This document shows, piece by piece, positions 34,541-44,094 of a stretch of DNA of 49,133 nt (position 1 is the first letter of the stretch; each line of letters begins with the position of its first letter). Made by a program: the position numbers and the translations under genes. Source of the stretch: Stieleria tagensis. GTDB lineage: Bacteria; Planctomycetota; Planctomycetia; Pirellulales; Pirellulaceae. The stretch is from assembly GCF_024129865.1 (NCBI RefSeq), contig NZ_JAMYFE010000043.1, positions 1-49,133 on the forward strand, written 5' to 3'. The notes beneath the pieces are model-generated. The model did not search any database. It saw nothing but the letters and a program-made list of their open reading frames with translations, and had not been told where the DNA came from.

Positions 34541-35476
34541 ATGTCCCACCAGCCAGCTGAACCCGAGATCGACCAGCTAACCACCGAGGCGTCGAATCCA
34601 CGGTCCCGACAAATCGATACCCTGTCGACGCTCGAAATCGTCCGTTTGATCAATGCCGACGACGCCTTGATCGCGGCCGCGGTCGAGGCGGAGTCCGATG
34701 CAATTGCTGCGGCCATCGACGTCATCACCGACCGACTCCGCCAAGGCGGCCGATTGGTCTACATCGGCGCCGGAACGTCGGGTCGATTGGGTGTACTGGA
34801 CGCCTCTGAATGCCCACCGACTTTCAGCACACCGCCGGAAATGGTCGTCGGATTGATTGCCGGCGGTGATTCGGCGCTGCGGCAAGCGATCGAAGGCGCC
34901 GAGGATGATCCGCAACAGGCCGTCACGGATCTGGCGGCGATCGAGTTGTGCGATCAAGACGTGCTGGTCGGAATCGCCACCAGTGGTCGCACGCCTTACG
35001 TGATCGGAGCCCTGCGACATGCGGCCGATGTGGGAGCCTACCCGATCGGCCTGGCCTGCAACGCGGACTCGCCGATGGCCGACGTTGCCAGGCTGATGAT
35101 CACCCCGATCGTCGGTCCGGAACTGATTAGCGGTTCGACACGCATGAAAGCCGGCACAGCCACCAAATTGGTCTTGAACATGTTGACCACCGGCACGATG
35201 GTTCGACTGGGAAAGACCTATGGCAATTTGATGGTCGATCTGCGAGCGTCGAATTCAAAACTGCTGGCACGCAGCATCCGTTTGGTTTCGCAGCTAACCG
35301 GACTCGACCGCGCCCAGGCTGCGGAGGCACTTGATCAATGTTCGGGCGAATTAAAAACGACCGTCGTTGCGGTGCTGCGTGACGTCAGCCCCGATTCGGC
35401 CCGCGCTCTTTTAAAACAATTCGGTGGCCAATTGCGACCGGCCATTGCGTCCCACTTACCTCGTAATCAACCATGA
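34541..35476 (+). CDS. murQ: N-acetylmuramic acid 6-phosphate etherase
   Basis: MurQ (311 residues) cleaves the D-lactyl ether of MurNAc-6-phosphate to give GlcNAc-6-phosphate and D-lactate. The SIS-domain motif VYIGAGTSGRLGVLDASECPPT (about residues 70-91) and GLIAGGDSALRQAIEGAEDD, which carries the catalytic acidic residue, are intact. IATSGRTPYVIGAL and SGSTRMKAGTATKLVLNM follow as expected. A C-terminal helical bundle (VVAVLRDVSPDSARALLKQ) completes the usual length. The stop overlaps the next start (ATGA, 35473-35476). MurNAc-6-phosphate would come from the kinase encoded next. Confidence 0.96.
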   Translation: MSHQPAEPEIDQLTTEASNPRSRQIDTLSTLEIVRLINADDALIAAAVEAESDAIAAAIDVITDRLRQGGRLVYIGAGTSGRLGVLDASECPPTFSTPPEMVVGLIAGGDSALRQAIEGAEDDPQQAVTDLAAIELCDQDVLVGIATSGRTPYVIGALRHAADVGAYPIGLACNADSPMADVARLMITPIVGPELISGSTRMKAGTATKLVLNMLTTGTMVRLGKTYGNLMVDLRASNSKLLARSIRLVSQLTGLDRAQAAEALDQCSGELKTTVVAVLRDVSPDSARALLKQFGGQLRPAIASHLPRNQP

Positions 35477-36438
35477 CTGAATTTTCGCGGACCCTTTTGA
35501 TCGGCGTTGATGCCGGCGGCAGCAAGACCACCGCTTGGGTCGTCGATGAAGCCGATGCGTTGGAACTGATTCACCCACAACCATTGGGACGGGGATCCAG
35601 CGGTCCGGCCAATCCCACTGCGAACGGGTTTGACACGGCATGCCGAGCGATCGAACAAGCGATTCAGAACGCTTTGGTTGACGCCGGCATCCGGCTGGAC
35701 CATGCGACCCAACCCTGTCAAATCAAACTGTGTTTGTCGGTCGCCGGTGTGGGTCGGGAGCGTGAAAAACAACAGATGACCGATTGGGCTCAGACACGTT
35801 TCAATCCGGCTAGCCTGGCGGTGACCGATGATGCCCAACCGATCCTGGCAGCCGCATCGCCACAGCAGGTCGGCATCGCGTTGATTTGTGGGACGGGATC
35901 CTATGCCTGGGGACGCGGTGTTGACGGGCTGACCGATCGCTGCGGCGGGTGGGGGTATTTGTTTGGCGATGAAGGCAGCGGGTACGCGATCGGAGTTGCC
36001 GGCCTGACCGCGGCAGCAAAATTTGCCGATGGACGTGGCGAGCGCACCGTGTTGCTAGACGCGCTGTGCCAATGGCTGAAGATCGAAAAATCATCTCAGC
36101 TAATTGAAAGTATTTACGGTGGATCGACCGACCGTGGCGCCGTGGCGCGATTGAGCGAAGTCGTGTTCGCTGCGGCGTCCGAGGACGCGGTCGCTTCGGG
36201 GATTGTTGACCAAGCCGTCGAAGGACTCTCTGCGATGGTTCATTCACTGGCCCCACGACTGAATTTCGGCTCCGAAGATTCGGGGCTGTCACCGATTCTG
36301 GCACTCGGTGGAGGCGTCCTGGTGCATCAACCGCTGCTGCGGCAACGATTGGCTGAAAAGCTACCGGACCTAGCAGAAAAAATGGCGGTGGTCAGCACAC
36401 CGGTGGCAGGGGCGATTCGCATCGCCGGCGCCGAATAA
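35473..36438 (+). CDS. murK: BadF/BcrA-type amino sugar kinase, likely MurNAc/GlcNAc kinase (MurK-like)
   Basis: This 321-residue kinase has the ASKHA fold. The phosphate-binding loop GVDAGGSKTTAWVVD is at residues 13-27. The second phosphate motif GTGSYAWGRG (about residue 139) is followed by DRCGGWGYLFGDEGSGY, a hallmark of the N-acetylglucosamine kinase/MurK branch. LALGGGVLVHQPLLRQRL marks the adenosine region. MurK of Clostridium phosphorylates both MurNAc and GlcNAc. Here the 4-base overlap with murQ strongly suggests MurNAc as substrate. GlcNAc specificity alone cannot be excluded from sequence. Confidence 0.88.
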   Translation: MTEFSRTLLIGVDAGGSKTTAWVVDEADALELIHPQPLGRGSSGPANPTANGFDTACRAIEQAIQNALVDAGIRLDHATQPCQIKLCLSVAGVGREREKQQMTDWAQTRFNPASLAVTDDAQPILAAASPQQVGIALICGTGSYAWGRGVDGLTDRCGGWGYLFGDEGSGYAIGVAGLTAAAKFADGRGERTVLLDALCQWLKIEKSSQLIESIYGGSTDRGAVARLSEVVFAAASEDAVASGIVDQAVEGLSAMVHSLAPRLNFGSEDSGLSPILALGGGVLVHQPLLRQRLAEKLPDLAEKMAVVSTPVAGAIRIAGAE

Positions 36439-36653
36439 AGCGAACGACCGGCGATCGATCGCAACCGTTTGCCCGGGATGCAGCGGTTTTCGCGTCATCA
36501 ACGAAGCTGTCATTTTGCCGGCCATGGTTTCCGCAGAACGTGGTCGCGGCGGGCGCGGTTGATTAAGATGCACGTCCCGCCAGTCCCACCCAATCCCTCC
36601 AAAATCTGTCTCGTCGGCCGCAGTCACTGCGAATCGATGGGGACATCCATCGC

Positions 36654-37982
36654 ATGATTGCACTGCGTCCTGCCCCGCCGCCGCTCGGCCGATTCAACGC
36701 TGCCATTCCCAACCGACGCGCCCAATCGCCGCTGATGGTGTCCCTGCTGATGGCATGCTGCCTGTGCTCGGTGACAGCGGCACAAGACGAACTGCCACCG
36801 GTGACCGCCGCGCGAATTCGTGTGGGGCAATCCAATTCGTCGTACCAATTGCTGGGCACGGTCACGCCAAGCCGCAAAACGACAATCGGTTGCGCACTGG
36901 CCGGACGCGTCCGTGAATTGACGCTCAAACGAGGTGCCCGACTGGAAGCTGGCGATTCGATCGCTCAGCTACAAACCGAGGTCGTCAAGATTGAATTGGA
37001 AGCCGCCAAAGCCCAGCTTCGTTTGGTCCAGCATCAATTGGCCGAACTGGAAACCGGATCGCGTGATGAAGACATCGCCGAAGCCAAGGCGCGTATGGAA
37101 GCCGCCGCCGCCATCGCGCTGCGCTCGTCCAGCCAATTGCAACGTATCGAACGGTTAATCGAATCCCGCGCCGCGTCGGCCGACGAAGTCGATGTGGCGA
37201 TCGCCGAAGCGGATTCGTCGAAAAAGCTGTTGCTGGCCGAGACGATCGCCCACCAACGTTTGGTCGCCGGGCCGCGCGCCGAACAAGTTGCCCAGGCCCA
37301 GGCGAGTGTGGACCTACAACGCGAACAGGTTCGATTGTTAGAAGATCGATTGCAAAAGCACACCGTGATCGCACCGTTCGATGGATACATCACTGCTGAA
37401 TACACCGAAGCCGGTGCCTGGATCACAGCCGGCGCACCGGTGATCGATTTGATCGAACTGGACACCGTGCAGGTTGAAGTCGCTGTGCCTGCAGCCCAAA
37501 TCGTGTCGCTGAAACCCGGCCAATCAATTCGCATTGAATGCTCCGAACGACCACAGGAATTGCTGCTCGGTACGCTCGAACGCATCGTCCCGTCGGCCGA
37601 CACGCGGGCACGAACGTTTCCGATTTTGATCCGCGTTGAAAACCGAATCGACGACGACATTCCCATTTTGATGTCCGGGATGGTGGTCAAAATCCACTTG
37701 CCCGTCGGACCGCAACTCGAATCCACCTTTGTGCCGACCGACGCGATCGTCTTGGAACAGGTGCAACAGTCGGTGTACGTCGTTGACTTCAATGACCAAC
37801 CGACCGCCTCGCAAAACACACGCACTGGAACCGTGCGTCGAGTGCCCGTTCGACTGGGTATCGCCGACGGTGGATCGATTTCAGTCACCGGCCAATTGCA
37901 ACCCGACGAACTGGTCGTCACCCGTGGCAACGAGGGATTGACCCCCGGTCAAACCGTGGAGGTCACCGTCGTTGACGGCTGA
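36654..37982 (+). CDS. RND efflux periplasmic adaptor subunit
   Basis: This 442-residue membrane-fusion protein links the RND pump encoded next to an outer-membrane channel. A leader of about 42 residues includes the hydrophobic stretch LMVSLLMACCLCSVTA. A biotinyl-lipoyl half (VRELTLKRGARLEAGDSIAQL), a coiled-coil hairpin (about residues 105-235, Ala/Glu/Gln-rich), the second lipoyl half (TVIAPFDGYITAEYTEAGAWI) and beta-barrel domains follow. The end DELVVTRGNEGLTPGQTVEV is typical. The pump gene starts 6 bases later. No outer-membrane channel gene lies in the window. Confidence 0.93.
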   Translation: MIALRPAPPPLGRFNAAIPNRRAQSPLMVSLLMACCLCSVTAAQDELPPVTAARIRVGQSNSSYQLLGTVTPSRKTTIGCALAGRVRELTLKRGARLEAGDSIAQLQTEVVKIELEAAKAQLRLVQHQLAELETGSRDEDIAEAKARMEAAAAIALRSSSQLQRIERLIESRAASADEVDVAIAEADSSKKLLLAETIAHQRLVAGPRAEQVAQAQASVDLQREQVRLLEDRLQKHTVIAPFDGYITAEYTEAGAWITAGAPVIDLIELDTVQVEVAVPAAQIVSLKPGQSIRIECSERPQELLLGTLERIVPSADTRARTFPILIRVENRIDDDIPILMSGMVVKIHLPVGPQLESTFVPTDAIVLEQVQQSVYVVDFNDQPTASQNTRTGTVRRVPVRLGIADGGSISVTGQLQPDELVVTRGNEGLTPGQTVEVTVVDG

Positions 37983-37988
37983 GACGCA

Positions 37989-40900
37989 ATGTTTGAAACA
38001 CTGATCCGCAATCCGGTCAAAGTCTACGTCGGTGCAATTCTGGCGGCGTTGTTCGGAACCCTATCGCTGGGAATGATCCCCAAACAATTGGTGCCCGAGG
38101 TTCAAAACCCGGTGCTAACCATCGAAACGAATTGGCCCGGGGCCAGCCCCCAGGAAATCGAGCGTGAAATCGTGCTCGAGCAAGAGGAACAACTGCAGGG
38201 CGTCGAAGGGCTGGTCAAACTGTCCAGCAACTGCAGCGTTTCCAACGCCGAAATCACGCTGGAATTCGAAATCGGAACCAACATTGATGACGCAATGGCG
38301 CGGGTCAACACACGTCTGCAACAGGTTCGCGAGTATCCCCTGGACGCCGGCGAACCGGTGATCGAAGCGTCCGATGTCGGCGACCGCCCGATCGCTCGAT
38401 TTGCACTCACCCCACGCCCCCCTGGAACCGAGCAAATCGCGTCGTTCCAATCCGCCAACCCGGCGATCGCCGAACTGTTGGAACCGGCCAAGCAGGCCAG
38501 TAATTCGGCACTCCGCGTGTTCCGACTGAATAACTGTTTGGACGAACATTTGGCCGAGCACCCTGAATTGGAAACGCTGCGTCCACCGCCGATCAACCTG
38601 GAAAAACTGCGCAAGTTTTCGGAGAACTTTGTCGAACCGAGACTGGAACGTGTCGGTGGCGTGTCGGATGCCGAAACGCGGGGCGGCCGTGAAGAAGAGT
38701 TGCAGGTGATCGTCGATCCGGAAAAACTGGCGACGCGGCAAATCACCATCGGCCAAGTCCGAGACGCGCTGAATCGCCAGAACAGCGACACCACCGCCGG
38801 AGACATTTTCCAAGGCAAACGCAGTTGGGTGATCCGCACGCTGGGTCAGTTTCGCGATCCCCAACAAGTCGCCCGCCAACTGTTGGTTTCTGACGGCAAC
38901 ACCCGTGTCTACATCGGCGATGTCGCCGAAGTCAAACTGGGTTACAAGGATCGCGACAGCATTTCCCGTCGCTATGGCACCGAAAGCATTGGGATCAGCG
39001 TCAGTCGTGTCACTGGAGCAAATGTTTTGGAGGTGATGAAGGGATTGCGCGCCGCAGAGCTTGAATTGAACGAAGGCTTTTTGGCTCGCGAAGGCCTGGA
39101 GTTATTTCAATACTACGACGAAACCGAATACATCGAATCGTCGATCGACTTGGTCGTCCAAAACATGCTGATCGGCAGTGCGGCGACCATCATCGTTTTG
39201 ATGTTGTTCTTGCACTTTGGACGCACCACGATGCTGGCCAGTGTGGTGATCGCGGCGACCGCGGTCGCATCGGTGTATGTTTCGCCTTGGTTTTACCTGG
39301 CCACCATGGCATTGATTTTTGGGTTCGGATTTCGCGTCGCACGGGGGGCGTTGGTTGCTGCGGTAGCCATCCCTATCAGTATCGCCGGCGCGTTCTTGTG
39401 CATGACTTTGTTGGGCCGATCGCTGAACGTGATTTCACTGGCCGGAATGGCGTTTGCCGTGGGGATGTTGGTCGACAACGCCGTCGTGGTCTTGGAGAAC
39501 ATCACCCGTCGTCGGCAACTGGGCGAATCCGCTTTTGTTGCTTCCACACGCGGTGTCAGCGAAGTCGCCGGCGCCATCGTTGCTTCGACCCTGACCACGA
39601 TCGCCGTGTTCTTGCCTGTGATTTTTGTCCAGGCGACCGCCGGGCAATTGTTTCGTGACATCGCGTTGGCGATCAGTTGCGGGATCGCGTTTTCCCTGCT
39701 GGTTTCGTTCACGGTGATCCCCACCGCCGCCTCGCGACTGTTTCTGCGTCCACAGAAAGCGCAGTCGAAATCAGGCCCCCTGGAGCGACTGGTCCAGGGG
39801 GCGGCATCCGGCTTGGTCAACGCGATCGTTGGTTTAAACACTTGGATTCTTGGGTCACGGCTGCGCTCGATCGCGGTGGCATTGTTGATGACCACAGCCT
39901 CGATCGGAATCAGTTACTTGCTGTGGCCGAAAGTCGAGTACTTGCCAACCGGAAATCGAAACTTCGTTTTCGCACGTTTTTCGTTGCCGCCGGGTTACAA
40001 CCTGGACGAATTGTCCGACATCGGTGCCACCGTCGAAGAACGCCTGCGTCCGTACTGGGACATCGACCAGGACAGTGGACCGACCGACGGGTCCGACGCT
40101 CCCGCGATTGATTATTATTTTTGCTCGATCCGTGATCGCAGTCTGTTCATGGGATTCCGCGCCCGCGACGACTCACGCGCCGCGGAACTGATCCCATTGG
40201 TTCGCAGCGCTGGCAGAGGGTTGCCGGGTGTTCGTGTGATCGGTGCCCAGTCCAGCCTGTTCGGACGCGGACTCACGAGCGGGCGGACGATCGATATCGA
40301 AATCTCGGGTCCAGAACTGGAACGCATGGTGGAGATCGCCGCACGTGTTTTGGACGATGTCGATCGCTTGATGCCCGGCGGCCAAGCCTCCGCCGAACCC
40401 AGTCTGGAACTCGCCAGCCCCGAAATTCATTTGAAGCCTCGATTGTTGGCTTCCTCGGAAATGGGAATCGACACGACCGATTTGGGATACGTGGTCAACG
40501 CACTGGTCGACGGTGCCTATGCCGGCGACTACTTCGTCGGTGGCGAAAAGATCGACATGACGATCAAAGGCAGAGACAATGGCAGTATCGAACCCCAGGA
40601 TTTAATGTCGCTTCCGTTGGCAACCGGCGATGGTGAAGTCGTGCCGTTGATGGCGGTGGCCGATATGAGTTACGGCAGCGGGCCGGAACAGATCCAACGC
40701 CGCGAACGATTGCGGGCAATCACCGTGCAGGTCAGCCCGCCACCGGAGATGCCATTGGAAGCCGCGATGGAACTGGTCAACGGCGAAATCATTGGCCCAC
40801 TGATCGACGAGGGCATGATCGGCAGCGAGTACTTTGTTGCGCTTTCAGGGACGGCGGATAAATTGCGAGAGGCGTGGGACGCGTTGCAGTTCAACTTTCT

Positions 40901-41543
40901 GCTGGCGTTATTGATCACCTACCTGTTGATGGCGGCTCTGTTTGAATCCTGGCTGTATCCGCTGGTCGTGATCTTTAGCGTGCCACTAGGTGCTGTTGGT
41001 GGCATCATCGGACTTTGGGTGTTGAACTTTTTTGTCACCCAATCACTCGACGTGCTAACCATGCTGGGATTCATCATCTTGATCGGGACGGTGGTCAATA
41101 ATGCGATCTTGATTGTCCATCAATCGCTGGTGCACATGCGTGAAGAGAACTTGAAACCGATCCAAGCGGTTCCGGAAAGCGTGCGGACGCGGATTCGGCC
41201 GATTTGCATCACGACGCTGACCACTGTGTTGGGTTTGCTGCCGCTGGTGCTGTTTCCGGGTGCCGGGAGTGAACTTTATCGCGGACTGGGGGTCGTTTTC
41301 CTGGGGGGGATGATCGTCTCGACCTGTTTCACGTTGGTGTTGGTCCCGGTTGTGTTCGTTTTGCTGATGGATCTAAAAGCGTTCCTCAGTCCCGCCGCGA
41401 CGATGCGTCCCACGTCCTGGGATAGCCAATCGCAATTATCGGACCAGGCTGCGTTGAATCCGCCGCGCCCGAGCAGTCTGCTCGCTGATCTGGACCCGGA
41501 CGAAAAAGTTGACGCGACGAAGGAAATCCAGGGACTATATTGA
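37989..41543 (+). CDS. RND-family efflux pump, inner-membrane component
   Basis: This 1184-residue proton-driven exporter of the AcrB/HAE type is longer than the usual 1030-1050 residues. It has the N-terminal helix (FETLIRNPVKVYVGAILAAL), then the porter loop beginning PVLTIETNWPGASPQEIERE. Five to six helices follow at about residues 390-600 (AMAFAVGMLVDNAVVVLEN includes the proton-relay aspartate). The second porter domain is at about 650-960, and the final helix set (LLITYLLMAALFESWLYPLV, then LIGTVVNNAILIVHQSL) ends near 1130. A polar tail of about 50 residues is extra. Part of the extra length lies in the first porter loop (about 140-200). The substrate is unknown. Confidence 0.93.
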   Translation: MFETLIRNPVKVYVGAILAALFGTLSLGMIPKQLVPEVQNPVLTIETNWPGASPQEIEREIVLEQEEQLQGVEGLVKLSSNCSVSNAEITLEFEIGTNIDDAMARVNTRLQQVREYPLDAGEPVIEASDVGDRPIARFALTPRPPGTEQIASFQSANPAIAELLEPAKQASNSALRVFRLNNCLDEHLAEHPELETLRPPPINLEKLRKFSENFVEPRLERVGGVSDAETRGGREEELQVIVDPEKLATRQITIGQVRDALNRQNSDTTAGDIFQGKRSWVIRTLGQFRDPQQVARQLLVSDGNTRVYIGDVAEVKLGYKDRDSISRRYGTESIGISVSRVTGANVLEVMKGLRAAELELNEGFLAREGLELFQYYDETEYIESSIDLVVQNMLIGSAATIIVLMLFLHFGRTTMLASVVIAATAVASVYVSPWFYLATMALIFGFGFRVARGALVAAVAIPISIAGAFLCMTLLGRSLNVISLAGMAFAVGMLVDNAVVVLENITRRRQLGESAFVASTRGVSEVAGAIVASTLTTIAVFLPVIFVQATAGQLFRDIALAISCGIAFSLLVSFTVIPTAASRLFLRPQKAQSKSGPLERLVQGAASGLVNAIVGLNTWILGSRLRSIAVALLMTTASIGISYLLWPKVEYLPTGNRNFVFARFSLPPGYNLDELSDIGATVEERLRPYWDIDQDSGPTDGSDAPAIDYYFCSIRDRSLFMGFRARDDSRAAELIPLVRSAGRGLPGVRVIGAQSSLFGRGLTSGRTIDIEISGPELERMVEIAARVLDDVDRLMPGGQASAEPSLELASPEIHLKPRLLASSEMGIDTTDLGYVVNALVDGAYAGDYFVGGEKIDMTIKGRDNGSIEPQDLMSLPLATGDGEVVPLMAVADMSYGSGPEQIQRRERLRAITVQVSPPPEMPLEAAMELVNGEIIGPLIDEGMIGSEYFVALSGTADKLREAWDALQFNFLLALLITYLLMAALFESWLYPLVVIFSVPLGAVGGIIGLWVLNFFVTQSLDVLTMLGFIILIGTVVNNAILIVHQSLVHMREENLKPIQAVPESVRTRIRPICITTLTTVLGLLPLVLFPGAGSELYRGLGVVFLGGMIVSTCFTLVLVPVVFVLLMDLKAFLSPAATMRPTSWDSQSQLSDQAALNPPRPSSLLADLDPDEKVDATKEIQGLY

Positions 41544-41591
41544 GTCCAACCAAACTCTGATCGTGCCGCCAGCTTGCCCCCCCTCTGCCGA

Positions 41592-44093
41592 ATGAGTGAA
41601 CCCGCCACCGATCCGCACACCCGGCCCACGCCGGAGCCGCGGATGTCCGCCGAACTAGACGCCACACTGCTGCAGGAGGAATTGGAATCGCAGCCGGTGG
41701 TGAAGATCGGCACCCACACGGTTTCCAAGCAAGAATGCGATTTGGCGTTTGCCGCGGCGCTGCTGCGAACCGGTTGGGTGACCGAGCGTCGTTTGGCTGC
41801 CGTCGCCAAAAGCTGGACAGCATTTGGTGCGGCGAGCTTGGCAGATCACATCGTCGCCTGTGGGCTGCTTTCGATTCAAAAAGCCAACGAGATCGAACAA
41901 TCCGCGCAAAGTCTGTTGACCCGGTTGGCCGACCGCACCGCGACCAACGGTTCCGCTGCGACCGACAGCACAAAGTGGCTGGTGGATTTGGATCCAGACG
42001 GCCGGCTGGCCAAGTTGCTGGGGATCGCAGATTCCAGCATGATGCAGGGAATCGAGGTCCAGGACCGTCAAGTCGACGCCAGATACACGCTGCTGCGCAA
42101 ACTGGGGCAGGGCGGGCTGGGCGTGGTGTGGTTGGCGCGTGACGAGAATCTGCAGCGATATGTCGCGATCAAAGAGATCAATCGTGACATCGCCCCGGAT
42201 GATGTCGCGCTGGAACACTTTCGCCGTGAAGCCGAAATCACGGGCCGGTTGGAACATCCCGGCATCGTGCCGATCTATCAATATGGTCGCGATGAAACGA
42301 CGGGCAAGGTGTTTTATGTGATGCGTTTCCTGGGACGCAAGACACTGCAAGACGCATTGTCCGAATACCACGAGCGACGTGGTTTGGGCAACGATGACCC
42401 GATGGCACTGCACCGGATGTTGACAGCGTTCGTCAGCATCTGCCAGTCGGTAGGACACGCCCATTCCCGACGTGTAATCCATCGCGATTTGAAACCCGCC
42501 AATATTGCGTTGGACCGATTCGATAAAGTCACCTTATTGGACTGGGGACTGGCCAAAGTCAATGACGAAACGGGCGTGTACAACGTCAACGGACGCACCG
42601 AACCGGCCGATCTGCACAGCACCGGTTCACTGGCCGCCGCCCGTGTGATCGGGACGCCGCTGTACATGGCACCCGAACAGGCCGCTGGTCGACTGGACGA
42701 AGTCGACGAGCTGACGGACATCTACGGCCTGGGCGGTATTTTGTACGCCATTTTGACCGGCGTCGGTCCGCACCAATCGACCGTCGAGTCATTGAACACA
42801 CACGTCGCCGCCACCGAAATCCTGTCGCGAATCGTTTCCCAACCCGTGCCGGCACCCCAGACCGTGCGCCCGAGCGTGTCACCAGAACTCAACGCGATCT
42901 GTTTGAAAGCGCTGTCGACAAAACGCTACTTGCGGTACGAGACAGCCACCGAATTGGCCGAAGACGTCCAACGCTACATGGCTGGCACTCCGGTGACCGC
43001 CTATGAAGCTCCGATGAAACGTCGTTTGAGTCGGTGGATGGCCAATCACCCGACACTGGCACAATCGCTGATGCTGTTGATCTCGTTGGTTGTCGTCGCC
43101 GGACTGATCGTGGCGTTTGCGGCGCGTCAGGGACGTCAATCGCTGATCGACGCGCGCTACGCGTCGGTGAAAGAATCCGCCCGTGACCTGCAGATCCACT
43201 TGAAATTAGAAGCCAACGAGTTGGAGCGCGACCTGCGGTTCATCACCGAATTGCCGCTGATGCAAGCGATCACACAGTCCCAGCGCGGGCTGACCGCCTC
43301 GGATGCCACACCAGATCGCCCGGCGGCTGAAAACCAATCCAGCCAGTCAATCGATCAACCAGCCGACAGCGCCGGCGCAGACGGGTTGTACGAAGCGGAA
43401 CTCCGATTGCTCAGCCCCAAACAGTGGCTGCGGCGTCAAGGCGATTTGTTTGCCGGTTTGCTCAACGCCAACCCGTCCTACTTGATGATGACCAGTTGCA
43501 TTCGCCAACCGGATTTCTCGTATCGGGAATTGGTCCGCACCGAGCGAATTGCAGCCGGCCAGCGAACCATGCAGGTCCCTCGAAAACAACTACTGATTTC
43601 CAGTCCCAGTGACGACTCGGAAGCCAATTTCGAATTGCTCGAAGCGATGCGTCCCGGCGTGGTGGTGCTGGTCACGAACGACCAAATTGCTCCCGATGTA
43701 CCGACCAACCACCGCTCGCCATTGGTACTCAGCGGGATCAGCGCGGTGCATGACAGCGACGGTGAGTTCTTTGGAATCAACGTCATCGAACTTGATCTGC
43801 GTCATCGCCTGGAACAGTTGCTCTCTGCCGAGGCACGCGAAAACGTCGACGTTCGCATCACCGACGCCAACGGCATCACAGTGATGCGCTATGAGAATGG
43901 CAAGATCACGGATTTGGTCAACGAAGAACAAATCACACAAGAGATCCCGCAACTCAAAGATTTCTACACGGCCGATTCCAAGTTGATGGAAATCGGTGAC
44001 GGCAAAACGTTTTTTGCCACCCGCGTCCAACTCGGTTCCACCGGCGAGCGAGCCCGAATCGGAATCGTAACCCGCATTTTAGAGCCTCGCTGA
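41592..44093 (+). CDS. Transmembrane Ser/Thr protein kinase with periplasmic sensor
   Basis: From the ATG at 41592 this is an 833-residue kinase. An in-frame TTG at 41574 is a weaker start. Residues 1-160 are a helical, probably regulatory domain. The kinase domain (about 163-470) has the glycine loop KLGQGGLGVVWLARD, catalytic HRDLKPANIALD (about 297), DWGLAKV in place of DFG, and GTPLYMAPEQAAG. One transmembrane helix (LMLLISLVVVAGLIVAFAA, about 490-511) leads to a roughly 320-residue extracytoplasmic part. This part includes FAGLLNANPSYLMMT and resembles Cache-type sensors. It follows the RND pump by 48 bases and may be co-transcribed with it, suggesting a shared stimulus (inference). Confidence 0.9.
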   Translation: MSEPATDPHTRPTPEPRMSAELDATLLQEELESQPVVKIGTHTVSKQECDLAFAAALLRTGWVTERRLAAVAKSWTAFGAASLADHIVACGLLSIQKANEIEQSAQSLLTRLADRTATNGSAATDSTKWLVDLDPDGRLAKLLGIADSSMMQGIEVQDRQVDARYTLLRKLGQGGLGVVWLARDENLQRYVAIKEINRDIAPDDVALEHFRREAEITGRLEHPGIVPIYQYGRDETTGKVFYVMRFLGRKTLQDALSEYHERRGLGNDDPMALHRMLTAFVSICQSVGHAHSRRVIHRDLKPANIALDRFDKVTLLDWGLAKVNDETGVYNVNGRTEPADLHSTGSLAAARVIGTPLYMAPEQAAGRLDEVDELTDIYGLGGILYAILTGVGPHQSTVESLNTHVAATEILSRIVSQPVPAPQTVRPSVSPELNAICLKALSTKRYLRYETATELAEDVQRYMAGTPVTAYEAPMKRRLSRWMANHPTLAQSLMLLISLVVVAGLIVAFAARQGRQSLIDARYASVKESARDLQIHLKLEANELERDLRFITELPLMQAITQSQRGLTASDATPDRPAAENQSSQSIDQPADSAGADGLYEAELRLLSPKQWLRRQGDLFAGLLNANPSYLMMTSCIRQPDFSYRELVRTERIAAGQRTMQVPRKQLLISSPSDDSEANFELLEAMRPGVVVLVTNDQIAPDVPTNHRSPLVLSGISAVHDSDGEFFGINVIELDLRHRLEQLLSAEARENVDVRITDANGITVMRYENGKITDLVNEEQITQEIPQLKDFYTADSKLMEIGDGKTFFATRVQLGSTGERARIGIVTRILEPR

Positions 44094-44094
44094 T

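Noticed and set aside
36370-36663. A 97-codon frame on the minus strand between murK and the RND adaptor
   Set aside because: It overlaps the end of murK and the adaptor start, resembles no family and has no ribosome-binding site.
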